Positions 52,742 to 63,396 of a DNA stretch of 64,000 nt are shown one piece after another (the stretch's first letter is position 1; every line of letters begins with the position of its first letter). Both the position numbers and the translations under genes were made by a program. This stretch comes from Lichenostomus cassidix (lineage: Eukaryota > Chordata > Aves > Passeriformes > Meliphagidae): assembly GCA_008360975.2 (NCBI GenBank), contig CM039185.1, forward strand, positions 1,054,001-1,118,000, read 5' to 3'. The notes below the pieces were generated by a model. It was given only the letters and a program-made list of their open reading frames with translations, did not search any database and was not told where the DNA came from.

Positions 52742-55700
52742 CTGGAAGAGAGGAAGAGGAGAAGCCAGGTGATCAAATCAGGATGGATTTCCCAGGTTTG
52801 GCTCTGTGATGGCCCATCTCCTGCTCATGCTGAGGACATGACCCCCCTGAGCTGGGCAAGAGCACATTGTCCCAACAAACTGCTTTGCACTGACCACCTC
52901 TGTGTGAAGAGGGGTGAATCCCTCCTTTGCCAGGAAAACCAGCTACTTCCCAGACTCCAGAGGCCAGGATTCCTCATAAATGCCAAACAAACTGACTGCC
53001 ACAGCACAGAGCAAACAGGGTAAAACATTCCATATGTGCCCAGAGCACGGCAGGGCCAGGAAAAGCTGGAAAAGCTCCTCCTGTTCTGAATTCTGTCCTA
53101 AAAGCTTCTGTGTTTCCATGTGTGCCTCTTGGCTGCCCCCAGTTCTGCCTGGACTGCCCTTCACATGGAGTTTTACAGCAGGAAATCCAAGGACACTCAT
53201 CCAGCTCAGCCCACAGATGGAAAACCTGGAGCTCCACTCCCCTCCAGGACGGATTTTCAGGACACTCAAGAATCAGCATGGATCCCACAGCAGAGGCTGG
53301 AGAAACCTCTTCCATCCCCTCCCCAGGTCCTTCCTTACCTTCCCACAGAGGGGAGAGCCTTTGTGCAGCTTTTCTGCAGCCAGGATGTGCCCATGGACCA
53401 CGTTTTCCACGTAGGTGAAATCCACCAAGTTCTTTCCATCCCTGCACACAGAAAAGGCAGAAGTTTAGCCCCAAATCAAGGTGGGCTGAAAATCTGCTTG
53501 TGGCAAAAGGAAGGTCTTTCACCCAGGATAAACTGAGCCCAAGTTTCCTCTTCTCCCACTCCCTGGTGCTGCAATTTCAGGCCATACCCTGGCAGAGGGT
53601 GGAATCACCACCTATTATTTTGGAGCTAAAGGAAGGGTTGTTGTTGTCCCAGCTTCCAGCAAGGCCCTCAAAGTTTACATTCCTGGAACATCACCATTTT
53701 TAAACCTCCCAAGTTTCTGGGTGTTGCAGATCCTGCAGGCCTGGGGTCAGCAGTGATCCATGGAAGCAGATCAAACAGAGGCAGAGGGGTAACAAGCACA
53801 GAGAACATCACTTAAGGACAAGTTTCCAATCAGGAATTTCTTGGCTCAAGGAACTCTGACTCCCTCAACAAGCCAACTTCAGCCTCAGCTAGAATAGATT
53901 TAACCCAGTGTGTGAAATCGACTTCTACACAGGTACAGAAAATTAATCTGTTTGTCACTTTCCAGAGTCCAGTTAATCAGAGAATCATGGAATGGTTTGG
54001 GTTGGGAAGAAGCTTAAAGCTCATCTTGGTCCTGATGAATTTCAGAGCACAATAATTGGAACTATTCCTTGCTCTGAAATTCCAGTTGTCCTCTAGAAGC
54101 TCTGCAAGGCTCAGTGACAAAGCAAATACCTCTGATCTTATAATCAGAAAATAACAATACCTTTAGTATTCCATATTTAATAGGGTTTTTAATTGCCAGA
54201 GCTTCAAATACCACAAGTGTTTATTAATTAAGTTAACAGCAAGTAATCTGAGCTGTCTCATATTAATAGCACAGCTCTTTAAGACAGCTCAAGCCAAGTC
54301 ACCTTTCCTCATGGATATTCCTTTGGCATTAGGAATATCCACCATGTCAGGGAATGAGCCCTTAAAATAGGATCTTTAAGAAAAAAAGAGTGGATCAAAA
54401 GCGAAAAATACAAGAAACAACACTAGTGATTTCATTTTGTCTCTTTTCAAAAGGGCTTTTGAGATCCAACATCAATTTTGCTGCAGCTCTGAAATGCCTG
54501 AACCTTGCTCACCCAATGATGAACTTCATTTTGCCACTCTGAGCTGCCTGGATGAGGATGGGAACCAGCTGAGGGTCTCTGGGACCAAATATTCCATGGG
54601 GACGGATTGCAGTGGTGAAGAAATTGTTGTCTGGGTCATTTGCACTGAGCACCTCCTGTAGGGACAGAGGAGAAGAAAACCAAGAACAATAGAGCTTAGC
54701 AATGCATTCCTCTCCTTGGGAGGGCAGCAGTGGAAGAATTATTATCCCCTCCTGTCTTTCCAAGTGGTTGTTCCTTTGTTCCCATCTCTTTTCCCAGTTC
54801 TCCCTGATAAGAAAACCAGCCAAAAATCAGTTGTTATGGTTGAACACTTAATGAATTGACAAAGGAAGGGAACTCTTTGCTTCTCTCCTTTAACACCACA
54901 GGTGCCAGAGGAGCTTTCCAAGTCCCTTCTCTCCATGAACTCTTTGTGCACGAGCTGGAGCAAAGGAGGACACTCAGGAATTCCATCCCTGTCCCTCCCA
55001 GCAACCACTCCATCCCATCCTTCCCAGATCTCCCTCAGAATGGGGTGATCCCATCTTCCCATCTCCCTGAGAGCTCCAGCAGCACATTCAGCAACTCTGG
55101 AGGAGATTTCATTCCCCTGGGAGCTCCTAACAACATGTTCTCCTGATTTCCAACAGCTGTTGGAATTTCTGTGGAGGAGGCACAGACAAAACCACTTGGA
55201 ATTCTTTCAGTTTCCCCCAAAACAAAGCCATAATCACCAGCATTTGGGCAACCCTTGATCACTGTTCTTAAGCTTCCCCTTTATCAGTTACTGCAAAATG
55301 CTTGTGAAGGAACAGATGTTTTCATAATTAAACTTAATTAAGCTCTTTTGGAGCAAAATCCTTCCAGGCTTTGCCACTGTCAGCATCAGCATGGAAGGGA
55401 CTCTAAATTCTTCTGGCACAAAAAGCAGAGATTCTTCCCACAAGTGAAATGCAAGCCATGGAAAAAGGATCCAAAAAAGGTTTGTTGCCTTTGATTTAAA
55501 AGATTGTTATCCCATATTTAAACCTGAAATGCTGCAATAAGAACATGAGACAGAGCAGATATCAGTGCTGTGCAAGTGTCCAAAGCAGTGAACTTCAGAT
55601 GTTTTCAGATCTTTTTTAACACTAGTATTTTCAGTGTATGGCCTGTGCTCCTTAGCTCAGGCCACATTCCCACCTTATCTCCTCCTTTCTCAGCGCCTTG

Positions 55701-58700
55701 TTCACATTCCCAACTCTAAATTCAGGCTGCAAATCAGGAAAATGGGTCTGGAAGAGCTTCCCAGGGCAGAGGAGACAAAAACCTTCCCTCAACTGCTCCT
55801 AAACCAAAGCTGTGGCAGGTAAGAACTGAGATTATCCCAGGGCAGTGACACCTCTGGCAGTTCTGGAATAACCTCTGCAGTGTAACACAGTATTTCATTC
55901 AACTTCACTGGGAATTTATGTCACAGCTTGATTTTATTCTCTTTTATTAAGGGAACACATGGAAAAAAAACAAACAAACCAATTTAACCACTGACAAATA
56001 CCTTCTCCTGCAGAATCTTGGTCTCTGTGTAGTAATCAATAGGTTTTTGTGCATAAGGGAGATCTTCTGAGCCATTTTTTATGTCTGTGCCCTCAAAAAC
56101 TACACTGGCACTGCTGGTTAACACCAGTTTCTGCAAGAGGGAGGGAAGAAAACAGTTGTTTAAAGCCTAAAATAAAAGGGTCATTATTTACAAAGGCTGA
56201 GTAAAGATAATAATGAAAATTATAATATTTAACCAACTGATCCTACAGAAATAACCTGAGTCAAACAGAAGATGAACAGAAGCTGCAGGTAAGATAACTC
56301 CTCCTCTTTAATTCATTCTGTCCCATCATTTAGTGCCCCCTAAAGGAGATTAAAACATTTCAACAAACCCCCAGGAAAATCAGAGGGCCCCTCTGGCTTG
56401 GAACACTGCAGCACTTAATACACATTCAGTGTTTTTAAGAAAGATTTGCTCATCTTGACAATAACAAATCATGGTAGATTAAACCAAAAAAGAAACTTTG
56501 GATGTTTTTGTTGGATACTTTAAATGAAATGAATATAATATATAAATAAATTCAAAATAAATGAAATAAGTGAAATTAAATGAAAACTTATAGGAAATCC
56601 AAATAACCTAAGCAGCAAATGTAGTCTTCAATTTCAGCAGCCTGGCTTCCTTGGGCTCTTTCTTTTGTGGGCAATTGACTTTCTAAACCAAATTGCACTG
56701 AGATTATGGCACAAGTGTGTTCTTTCTCATTCCATGGCAAGGAATTCACAGAGGGAATGGATGCCATAAATATTCCCACTGCTGGAAAAGCCATCTTTAG
56801 GGCTGTCCCTTTAGTAAAGCAGGAAAGAAGCCACTTGTCATTGTTCTCCCAGGGTGACTCCCAGGGGTGAAGTAGGACAGATTTTAATGGATGCTTTTCC
56901 ATTGCAATGTGTAGGTTTTCTGTGGCAAACAGGAATTGAGTTTACACTAAGCAGGAGAGTCTCTCTTCCACTGGTTTTCATGGAACAAGTGGCAATTCAG
57001 TAGCTCAGAGCCCTCTGTCCCCCTGTCAAACCAGGCTGACATTGCTCTGTGATGCAAATGTCACAAAGTCCATCAGCCTCTCCCAGTCTCCATTCCACCC
57101 TTACCTGCACTCCAGCTTCTTTGCAGGCTTCAATGACTGCTTTGGTTCCCATAAAATTCACCTTGTAAAACAGCTCCCTGTTGTCACTGGAAGGTGCTGG
57201 TGAGGCACAGTGGAACACCACAGACACACCTTGCAGGGCTGGGAGCAGAGCCTGCAAGAAACCACAGGGGAGACAGGAATGGAGCAACAGCCACACTGGA
57301 TACTCAGGAAAAAATAACAGGAAGGAAATAAAACAGTTCTGTTTTCATGGAAACAGCTACATTTCAAGTCATGCTCCCTCCATAAAGGTGGGCAGCTGGA
57401 ATGGGATTAGCATCCAGGACCTTCCCAATGTCCTCTCCTCACTACACACTACATCCTCTGTTCTTTCCAAGGAAGATCCTGGGAGCTTCCCCAGAGCTGG
57501 AGGCTGTCCAGGCTGAACTCCCTGCAACTCCCAAGTGCAGGTATGAGGTTCAGCACCAGCTGGAGTTGGGACACTGAGGAAGCAGCAGGTTTCAAGTTCC
57601 CCACAGCACTGGCTGTGTGCAGGTGACTGTCCCAAAGTCATCTCCCACATGGCTCACACAGGCCTTGGCCAAGGCTCCCATTCATCCTGCCCTGACTGTT
57701 GGGAATAATGAGTTGTGCCATTTTGCTGGAGCTGAGGAGAGCCAGGGGAGCTCCCCTGCCATTAGCCCAGGGACTGTAATGACCCAGTGAATCTCAGCTA
57801 ACAGTAATGCAAAGCATTAGGCACAAAACCAGCCCTTTTCAGTTTCCAGCAGAAGCCAGATACCAGACATGACATCTATTTTCTTCAGAGGCTTGCCAGG
57901 AAAAGTGCTGAGGATACACCCCAGGAAAGGTTGGGGAGCACATCTGCATCCTCTTTGACAACCTGGGCAGGACCTCCAGGGCTCCCAGGGCTTCAGGCAA
58001 GGCTCAGTGTTTGAACAAACACCCATTTAACCACACAGCCTTTCTGTCCACCCATGTCCCAGAAACCCATGGCAGGGCCATCCCAGAGCACATGGCACAG
58101 GATTGTGTCCAGAGAGCTCTGGAATATCCCCAGGAAGGGAGATTCCATACCCTCTCTGGGAAATCTGATCCAGTGCTCAGGCACTGCCCAGGGAAGAAGT
58201 TGTGCCTCCTGTGCAGGGGAACTCCCTGGGCTCAGTCCCTGCCATCCCTCTGGTGCCATTGCTGCCCCTGGAGCAGAGGCTGGCCCTGCTCTGAGCTCCC
58301 TGCAGCCAGGGACAGCCAGGGCTGAGGGCTCCTCTCAGCTGGGCTCCTCTGCAGGCTGAGCAGCCCCAGCTCCCTCAGCCTTTCCTGGGCACAGAGATGC
58401 TCCAGGCCTTCCTCATTTCCACTGGCCTTGTTCCAGGAGCTCCAGGTCCCTGCTATGCTGAGGATCCAGAGCTGGGCACAGCACTGCAGATGTGCCTCCC
58501 AGGGCTGGGCAGCAGGGCAGGATCCCTCTCTGACCTCTTGGCAATGCTCTCCCTAATACAGGGTTCCACTGTCCTTCATGCCCCTAGGCCACACTGCTGG
58601 GTCATGGAGAGGTTGGTGTCCACCAGGACCTCCAGGTCCTTCTCCAGCAGGTCACCCTCAGCCTGTCCTAGTGCCTGGGGCTGTCCCTCCCCAGCTGCAA

Positions 58701-61129
58701 GACCTGCATTTGCCCTTGCTGAATTCCAGACAGCTCGTCCCTTACCTCCTTGTCACAGAGGTCTCCCAGGAAGAAGGTCACTCGCTCATTCTCAAACCTC
58801 TTGTGGATGTCGAAGACGTTGACACTGTAGCCCTTGGCCAGCAGCTGCTCCACCATGTGCTGCCCCAGGAACCCTGAGCCCCCGATCACAGTGCAGCTCC
58901 TGCCAGCCTGCAGGGACAGGGGAAAGCTCCTCAACACACAGGCACACCTCAGCAAACTGATCTGAACTTCCCAGGACATTAACAAGCTGGAATTCTGCTC
59001 AATTGCTCAGGAGCTGAATTGAAGGAGTCTAAATTCAGACATCAAAGCTCTGTGCTATGATAGTGAGTTATGAGTTGAGACACTCTGGTTGGATTTTGGA
59101 AGGACTCTGCCTCATACTCACAACCAAGAGGCTCAGGGAGGAGGGAAGAAAAAGAGGATTATCCCCCACAAACTCTGACTGCATAGTGAAGCAAAGAGAA
59201 TTTCAAGGGAGCCTGAAGAAAGATGGAGAGAGACTATTTACAAGAGCATGGAGAGGCAGGACCTAGGGAATGGCTTCCCACTGCCAGAGGGCAGGGAGAG
59301 ATGAGATATTGGGAAGGAATTCTTCCCTGTGAGGGTGGGGAGGCCCTGGCACAGGGTGCCCAGAGAAGCTGTGGCTGCCCCTGGATCCCTGAAAGTGTCC
59401 AAGGCCAGGCTGGACAGGGCTTGGAGCAACCTGGGACAGTGGAAGGTGTCCCTGCCCATGGCACAGGTGGCACTGGATGAGGTTTAAGATCTCTCCCAAC
59501 CCAAACCAGTCTGGGATGATTCTGTGATTTTCTTCAGCCTCCTGGCACGGATAATTCAGAATATTAAAACCATCACCATTATCAGAACCTGTGACACTCA
59601 GAGCCAAGAAAGCAATCAGGTGAAGGCAGATTCCTTTTGAATCATTAGTTCTTCCTTTCTTTTTCTTTAAGCTCTGTAAATCAATGACTGGAGTTACTAA
59701 TTAATAGATTTCAGTGCAGCCACTCATCTGACTGGACTGAGACCAAAGACCTCACTGCCAGCACAGAACATCCAGGCCCTGAGTCTGAGGGAGCTTTTGT
59801 ACAAAGAATGCTCTGTGCTGGTTGGAAAGAGTTTTACTCCTTGTTGTAACACAACCCCCACCTCTGCAGTGGTCTGAAACCCCTGGAACCACACAAAGAC
59901 AATGATTGTTCCCAAGTTTTTAAGGGCCACATCCTCAAGCAAAGGTTCTGCTGCCAAGTGTTGGGTTATCCACAACAGAAATTTGAGGAGTCCCTCAGTT
60001 ACATCAAAGCAGAACCAGTTCTTTAGGATGGGCCATGCAAAGGAGAGTCTGATTAGGGTCTGGAGCACAAATCCTGTGAGGAGCAGCTGGGAAAGGAGCT
60101 CAGCCTGCAGCAAAGGAGGCTCAGGGGGACTTTGTGGCTCTGCACAGCTCCTGACAGGAGGGGACAGCTGGGGGGGTCGGGCTGAGCCAGGGAACAGGGA
60201 CAGGAGGAGAGGGAACAGCCTCAGGCTGGATATTGGGAAAATTTCTTCACTGTAAGAGTGGTCAAGCCCTGGCACAGCTGCCCAGGGAGGTGGTGGAGTC
60301 CCCATCCCTGGAAGTGCTGAGAAAACGAGTGGATGTGGCACTTTGGTTCAGGGGACAGGGAGGGATTCAGTCAGAGGAGGGACAGTTGCTGAGGGAACAG
60401 AAACAGAACAGAAACTGTTTCAGCTTCTCCTCAAAAGGCAGTTGCTCCATTCCACTGACATTTTTCCTTGCCCTTCCCTGTACCCGTTCCCATCAGGTCC
60501 TTTCCAACCCAAAAGGTGGAACCATTCTGGCATTCCATGACCCCAGTGCACTCTTCAGGAACCAAGAGCACCCAAATTGCTCTGAGATGTGCTTGAAGTG
60601 AAGTTTTATTGCAGCAGAATGCTGCCCTCTGCCTCTGAACCTCAGAGCACTGCAGAGGCTTTAAAGGAACTTAACTGCACATTTATGAATCATAAAGCCT
60701 CAGAATGGTTTGGGTTGGAAAGGACTTTAAAACTCATCTTGTTCCACCCCCTGCCATGGGCAGGGACACCTTCTACTAGCCCAGGCTGCTCCAAACCCCA
60801 TCCAACATGGCCTTGGACACTTCCAGGGATGGGGCAGCCACAATTATATATAATTTTAGCTCTAAACTCTCTGTAATTTGATATTGCACAGGGTAATAGG
60901 TATAGCCAGCCAAATTACCCATTACTATATTGATTAAAGTATGAATTCAACCTACCTATATTATGCTTTGGAAAATCATGTTTTCTCCCCAGCATTAATC
61001 ATTAATGCAGAATCAGCCTCATGTCTTCCCTAGTTATGCTCAGGATATTTATGCATTTGTTTCTGCAAGATAGATCTTCCCAAAGCACCATGCAAGGCCC
61101 CAACTCACCGATCTGAGGCGTGTGGCCAT
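52406..61129 (-). CDS. NSDHL: NSDHL, sterol-4-alpha-carboxylate 3-dehydrogenase (decarboxylating), 346 aa
   Basis: Seven coding exons: 61109-61129, 58746-58907, 57105-57251, 56002-56130, 54513-54655, 53339-53441, 52406-52741 (1041 nt with stop; all junctions in frame and GT-AG). The enzyme removes the C4 carboxyl group of sterol intermediates with NAD(P)+ during C4 demethylation in cholesterol synthesis, on the ER and lipid droplets. The sequence shows the short-chain dehydrogenase Rossmann motif GGSGFLG (G16, G19, G22), the catalytic YxxxK (Y144, K148 in DYYTETK), [17 protein letters not shown], and a hydrophobic membrane segment at about 268-286, as in mammalian NSDHL. The N-terminus, MATRLRS, is about 28 residues shorter than the human one. 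A noncoding exon at about 62287-62400 shares a CpG-rich promoter with divergent CETN2, as in mammals. Confidence 0.97.
53339..53441 (-). CDS. NSDHL: NSDHL coding exon (residues 201-235)
   Basis: [20 protein letters not shown] is conserved with mammals. Acceptor GTGTGCAG, donor GTAAGG. Confidence 0.97.
53978..54027 (-). mobile_element. CR1 3' remnant, very short
   Basis: AGAATCATGGAATGGTTTGG then AGCTTAAAGCTCATC, in an NSDHL intron. Confidence 0.7.
54513..54655 (-). CDS. NSDHL: NSDHL coding exon (residues 154-201)
   Basis: [16 protein letters not shown] and the [15 protein letters not shown] stretch are family signatures. Acceptor CCCTACAG, donor GTGAGC. Confidence 0.97.
56002..56130 (-). 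CDS. NSDHL: NSDHL coding exon with catalytic YxxxK
   Basis: Residues 111-153: [11 protein letters not shown], then [12 protein letters not shown] with the active-site Tyr144 and Lys148. Acceptor CTCTTGCAG, donor GTATTTG. Confidence 0.97.
57105..57251 (-). CDS. NSDHL: NSDHL coding exon (residues 62-110)
   Basis: [21 protein letters not shown] and [15 protein letters not shown] match mammalian NSDHL. Acceptor TTGCAG, donor GTAAGG; phase 0 at both ends. Confidence 0.97.
58150..58728 (-). mobile_element. CR1 LINE fragment, internal portion
   Basis: Contains GCAGGCTGAGCAGCCCCAGC, CCACCAGGACCTCCAGGTCC and GACCTGCATTTGCCCTTGC, the part of CR1 upstream of the common 3' fragments. It ends about 17 nt from an NSDHL splice donor. 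Confidence 0.78.
58746..58907 (-). CDS. NSDHL: NSDHL coding exon with the NAD(P)-binding motif
   Basis: Residues 8-61: [19 protein letters not shown] and [10 protein letters not shown]. Acceptor CCCTGCAG, donor GTAAGG. A CR1 copy starts only about 17 nt beyond the donor. Confidence 0.97.
59205..59535 (+). mobile_element. CR1 LINE fragment, 3' end
   Basis: GAAAGATGGAGAGAGACT through GGATGATTCTGTGATTTTC, in an NSDHL intron. Confidence 0.9.
60060..60540 (+). mobile_element. CR1 LINE fragment
   Basis: GGAGGCTCAGGGGGACTTTG, GGCTGGATATTGGGAAAATT, then CATTCTGGCATTCCATGACC. Confidence 0.82.
60700..60845 (-). mobile_element. CR1 LINE fragment
   Basis: CTCAGAATGGTTTGGGTTGG through ACTTCCAGGGATGGGGCAGC. 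Confidence 0.87.
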
Positions 61130-61159
61130 GGCTCAGGTGAGGCTCTATCCACCAGAATC
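61109..61159 (-). CDS. NSDHL: NSDHL exon 2 (first coding exon)
   Basis: Acceptor TTTTAAAG, about 30 nt of 5'UTR, then ATG at 61127-61129 with the good context GAGCCATGG. Codes MATRLRS and ends in phase 0 at donor GTGAGT. Confidence 0.88.
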
Positions 61160-61599
61160 CTTTAAAAAAAAGGAGAACATTGTTTTATTCCATTTAAATA
61201 ACGTTTCTAGTCATAGAAATCAAGGTTTGAAGCCATTATGCTAAAGAAAGACACTGAACAAAATCAGCAAACGAATGTGCTGGCCTGGCTCTTTGATCCT
61301 CATTTTTCTGAAAAGCCCTTTGAAATTCCCAAGAAAAAGCTGGATTGTTGCATGTCCACCTGGAACACCAAGCTGGTTGGAAAGTAGGGGCACAGGGTGA
61401 TGCCCCTTCTGCTGTTCCCTCTTTTACCCCCACATGTCCCTTAGCACCTCATCCCTCTCCAAAATGCAGTTTATGAACTGCTCAATCTCCAGTTCACCCC
61501 CAGCTCTTTCAGCCCCATCCCAGAGCTCCCCATCCTTCTCCCAGCTCCAGCTTTCCTCACACCCCACTCTCCCATCCCAGATCCCAGCTGCTCATCCCA

Positions 61600-62270
61600 C
61601 AACCCACATCCCCTCTTCTTGCCCCTCACAACCTTCCCCATGCCCCAGTGCTCCTCACATTCCTGCTGAACCTTCCCCAGGACTTTTCCACAGCTTCCAT
61701 GACTTTCCCCACATCCCCCAGGATACACCTCAGTGTCCCCAGGACCTTTCCACATTCCCCCAGGACCTCCCCCACAGCCCTCAGGACCTTTTCACAGCTC
61801 CCAGGCCCTTCCTCATGGCCCCAGCATCTTTCCAGAGCTCCCAGAATCCTTCCTACATCCCCCAGGCCTTCCTCCACAGCCTCCAGGACCTTCCCCAGTA
61901 CCCCTGGACCTTTCCACAATCTCCCAGGCCCTTTCCCACTGCCCCCAGGACTCTCCCCACATCCCCCAGACCCTTCTCCACTGCCCTCAGAACCTTTTCA
62001 CAGCTCCCAGGACCTTCCCCACGACCCCCACAACGCTCAGACCCTTCCCCAAGGGCCCACAATACCTATCCACGTTCCCTCAGGGCTTTCCCCACTGCTC
62101 CCAGCACCTTTCCACAGCTCCCAGCACCTTCCTCATGGCTCCCAAGCCCTTCCCCACTGCCCCCAGGCCCCTCCGCAAGGCCCACAGGACCTTCCCCCTG
62201 CTCCCGGCACCTTTTCCCAGCCTCCAGGACGTCTTCCCAACCCCAGGCCCTCCCCTGCCGCCCCCTCCAG
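61600..62270 (-). repeat. Minisatellite in NSDHL intron 1
   Basis: Degenerate tandem repeats of about 30-35 bp (plus strand CCCCCAGGACCTTTCCACAG-like, so G-rich on the minus, sense, strand). They fill most of the intron between the noncoding and first coding exons of NSDHL and create a spurious Pro/Ser/Phe-rich plus-strand ORF. Confidence 0.85.
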
Positions 62271-62279
62271 CCCCCTCCC

Positions 62280-62640
62280 CTCTCACCGCCGCCGCAGCCC
62301 TCAGACAGCCCCGGACACGCCCCTTTCCACGCCCCTTCCCGATTTCCACCAATGAGCGCCGCACATTCCGCCAGACCCCGCCCACTTCACCTGTTCCCGC
62401 CTCTTTTCCTGGGGCGAGCATCGCGCCAGCCCGCTCCGGCTCGTTGATTGGTCCAACCCCTCCTCCCTCCGGCCAATCGCGTTGAAGGAAGGCGGTGACT
62501 CTCGCACGCGGTCATTCTCCCCTCGGGCCCGGCCTCACCCCAGCCATGGCAGCAGCGCGCGTTGCCATAGCAGCGGCGTCGCGGCGACAGCCAATGGGAG
62601 GGCGCGATATTGAGGCCGCCAGGAGTGAAGCCGGCGGGAT
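62280..62640. promoter_or_regulatory. NSDHL/CETN2 bidirectional CpG-rich promoter
   Basis: About 350 bp separate the NSDHL first exon from the CETN2 ATG. The interval is CpG-rich and carries four CCAAT boxes: 62349-62353, 62447-62451 (reverse), 62473-62477 and 62591-62595. CTCACCCCAG at 62534-62543 is 8/10 to the classic SREBP site ATCACCCCAC. CCAAT/NF-Y next to a sterol element is the usual layout in sterol-synthesis genes; SREBP control here is inference. Confidence 0.75.
62287..62400 (-). other. NSDHL: NSDHL noncoding first exon (upstream end approximate)
   Basis: In the CpG-rich region the minus strand reads GGCGGCG followed by GTGAGAGG, a good donor whose exon edge is 62287. The next acceptor is at 61160. 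The transcription start is inferred to lie near 62400. Confidence 0.6.
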
Positions 62641-63396
62641 GGTGAGGCAGGCAGTGCGCGGCTCGGGCGGGTGTGAGGGGCGGTGAGGGGCTGTCAGGGG
62701 CGGTGCGGGGGCTGAGGGGGCTCAGGAGCTGTGAGAGGTCTCAGGGGCGGTGGGGGGTCTCAGGGGCGGTGATGGAGCTGAGGGGGCTCAGGGGCTGTGA
62801 GTGGCTCAGGAGCTGTGAGTGGTCTCAGGGGCGGTGAGGGGGCTCAGGGGCGGTGAGGGGGCTCAGGGGCGGTGAGGGGGCTCAGGGGCTGTCACAGGGC
62901 TGTGAGGGCGGTGAGGGAGCTGAGGGGCTGTGAGGGGCTCAGGGGCTGTCAGGGGGCTGTGAGGGCTCTGAGGGCGGTGAGGGGGCTCAGGGGCTCAGGG
63001 ACTGTCAGGGGCTGTGAGGGCTCTGAGGGCGGTGAGGGGCTCAGGGGCTGTCAGGGGCTCAGGGGCGGTGAGGGGCTCAGGGGCTGTGAGGGGGCTGTGA
63101 GGGCTCTGAGGGCGGTGAGGGAGCTCAGGGGGCTCAGGGGCTGTCAGGGGCTGTCAGAGGGCGGTGAGGGGCTGAACGGGCTGAGCCCCCCGGGTCGCCC
63201 CGTCCCCCCGCGCTGACCCTCGCCGTGCCGTGCCGAGGCCTCCGGCTTTAAGAAGCCGTCGCTGGGAGCAGCGTCGCAGAGGAGGAAGGCGAGTCCCAAG
63301 CTGGAGCTGCCGGAGGAGCAGCAACGGGAGATCCGCGAGGCCTTCGAGCTCTTCGACACGGACGGCAGCGGCAGCATCGACGTCAAGGAGCTGAAG
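62639..63396 (+). CDS. CETN2: CETN2, centrin-2 (first two coding exons; continues past the right edge)
   Basis: Coding segments 62639-62641 (the ATG alone, followed by donor GTGAGG) and 63238-63396 (residues 2-54, donor GTTGGG). The protein starts [18 protein letters not shown], like mammalian centrin-2, then [20 protein letters not shown]-hand 1 has calcium ligands D41, D43, S45, S47 (backbone), D49 and E52. Centrin-2 works in centriole duplication and, in the XPC complex, in nucleotide excision repair. The remaining exons with EF-hands 2-4 lie outside the window. The ATG-only first exon and head-to-head position with NSDHL favour CETN2 over CETN1, CETN3 or CETN4. Intron 1 is filled by a G-rich minisatellite. 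Confidence 0.95.
62655..63195 (+). repeat. G-rich minisatellite in CETN2 intron 1
   Basis: Variable tandem units built from GGGGCTGTGAGG and GGGGCTCAGGGGCGGTGAGG occupy nearly all of intron 1. The G-rich strand is the sense strand. Many units contain GTGAGG, identical to the real donor of exon 1. Confidence 0.9.
63238..63396 (+). CDS. CETN2: CETN2 coding exon 2
   Basis: 53 codons in phase 0 at both ends; acceptor GTGCCGAG, donor GTTGGG. Codes the basic N-terminal tail and EF-hand 1, ending DVKELK. Confidence 0.96.

Noticed and set aside
58728..59205. Idea that inverted CR1 copies around the NSDHL Rossmann exon form a hairpin
   Set aside because: The two copies cover adjacent, largely non-overlapping parts of CR1, so little pairing is expected.
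61434..62485. Plus-strand Pro/Ser/Phe-rich ORFs of 235-337 codons upstream of NSDHL
   Set aside because: They translate the minisatellite in NSDHL intron 1 and run into the promoter; composition is that of the repeat.
62872..63216. Plus-strand Gly/Arg-rich ORF before CETN2 exon 2
   Set aside because: It is a reading through the CETN2 intron 1 minisatellite.
62639..63396. Possibility that the right-edge gene is CETN1
   Set aside because: CETN1 is an intronless retrocopy of mammals; this gene has introns and the CETN2 head-to-head position with NSDHL.
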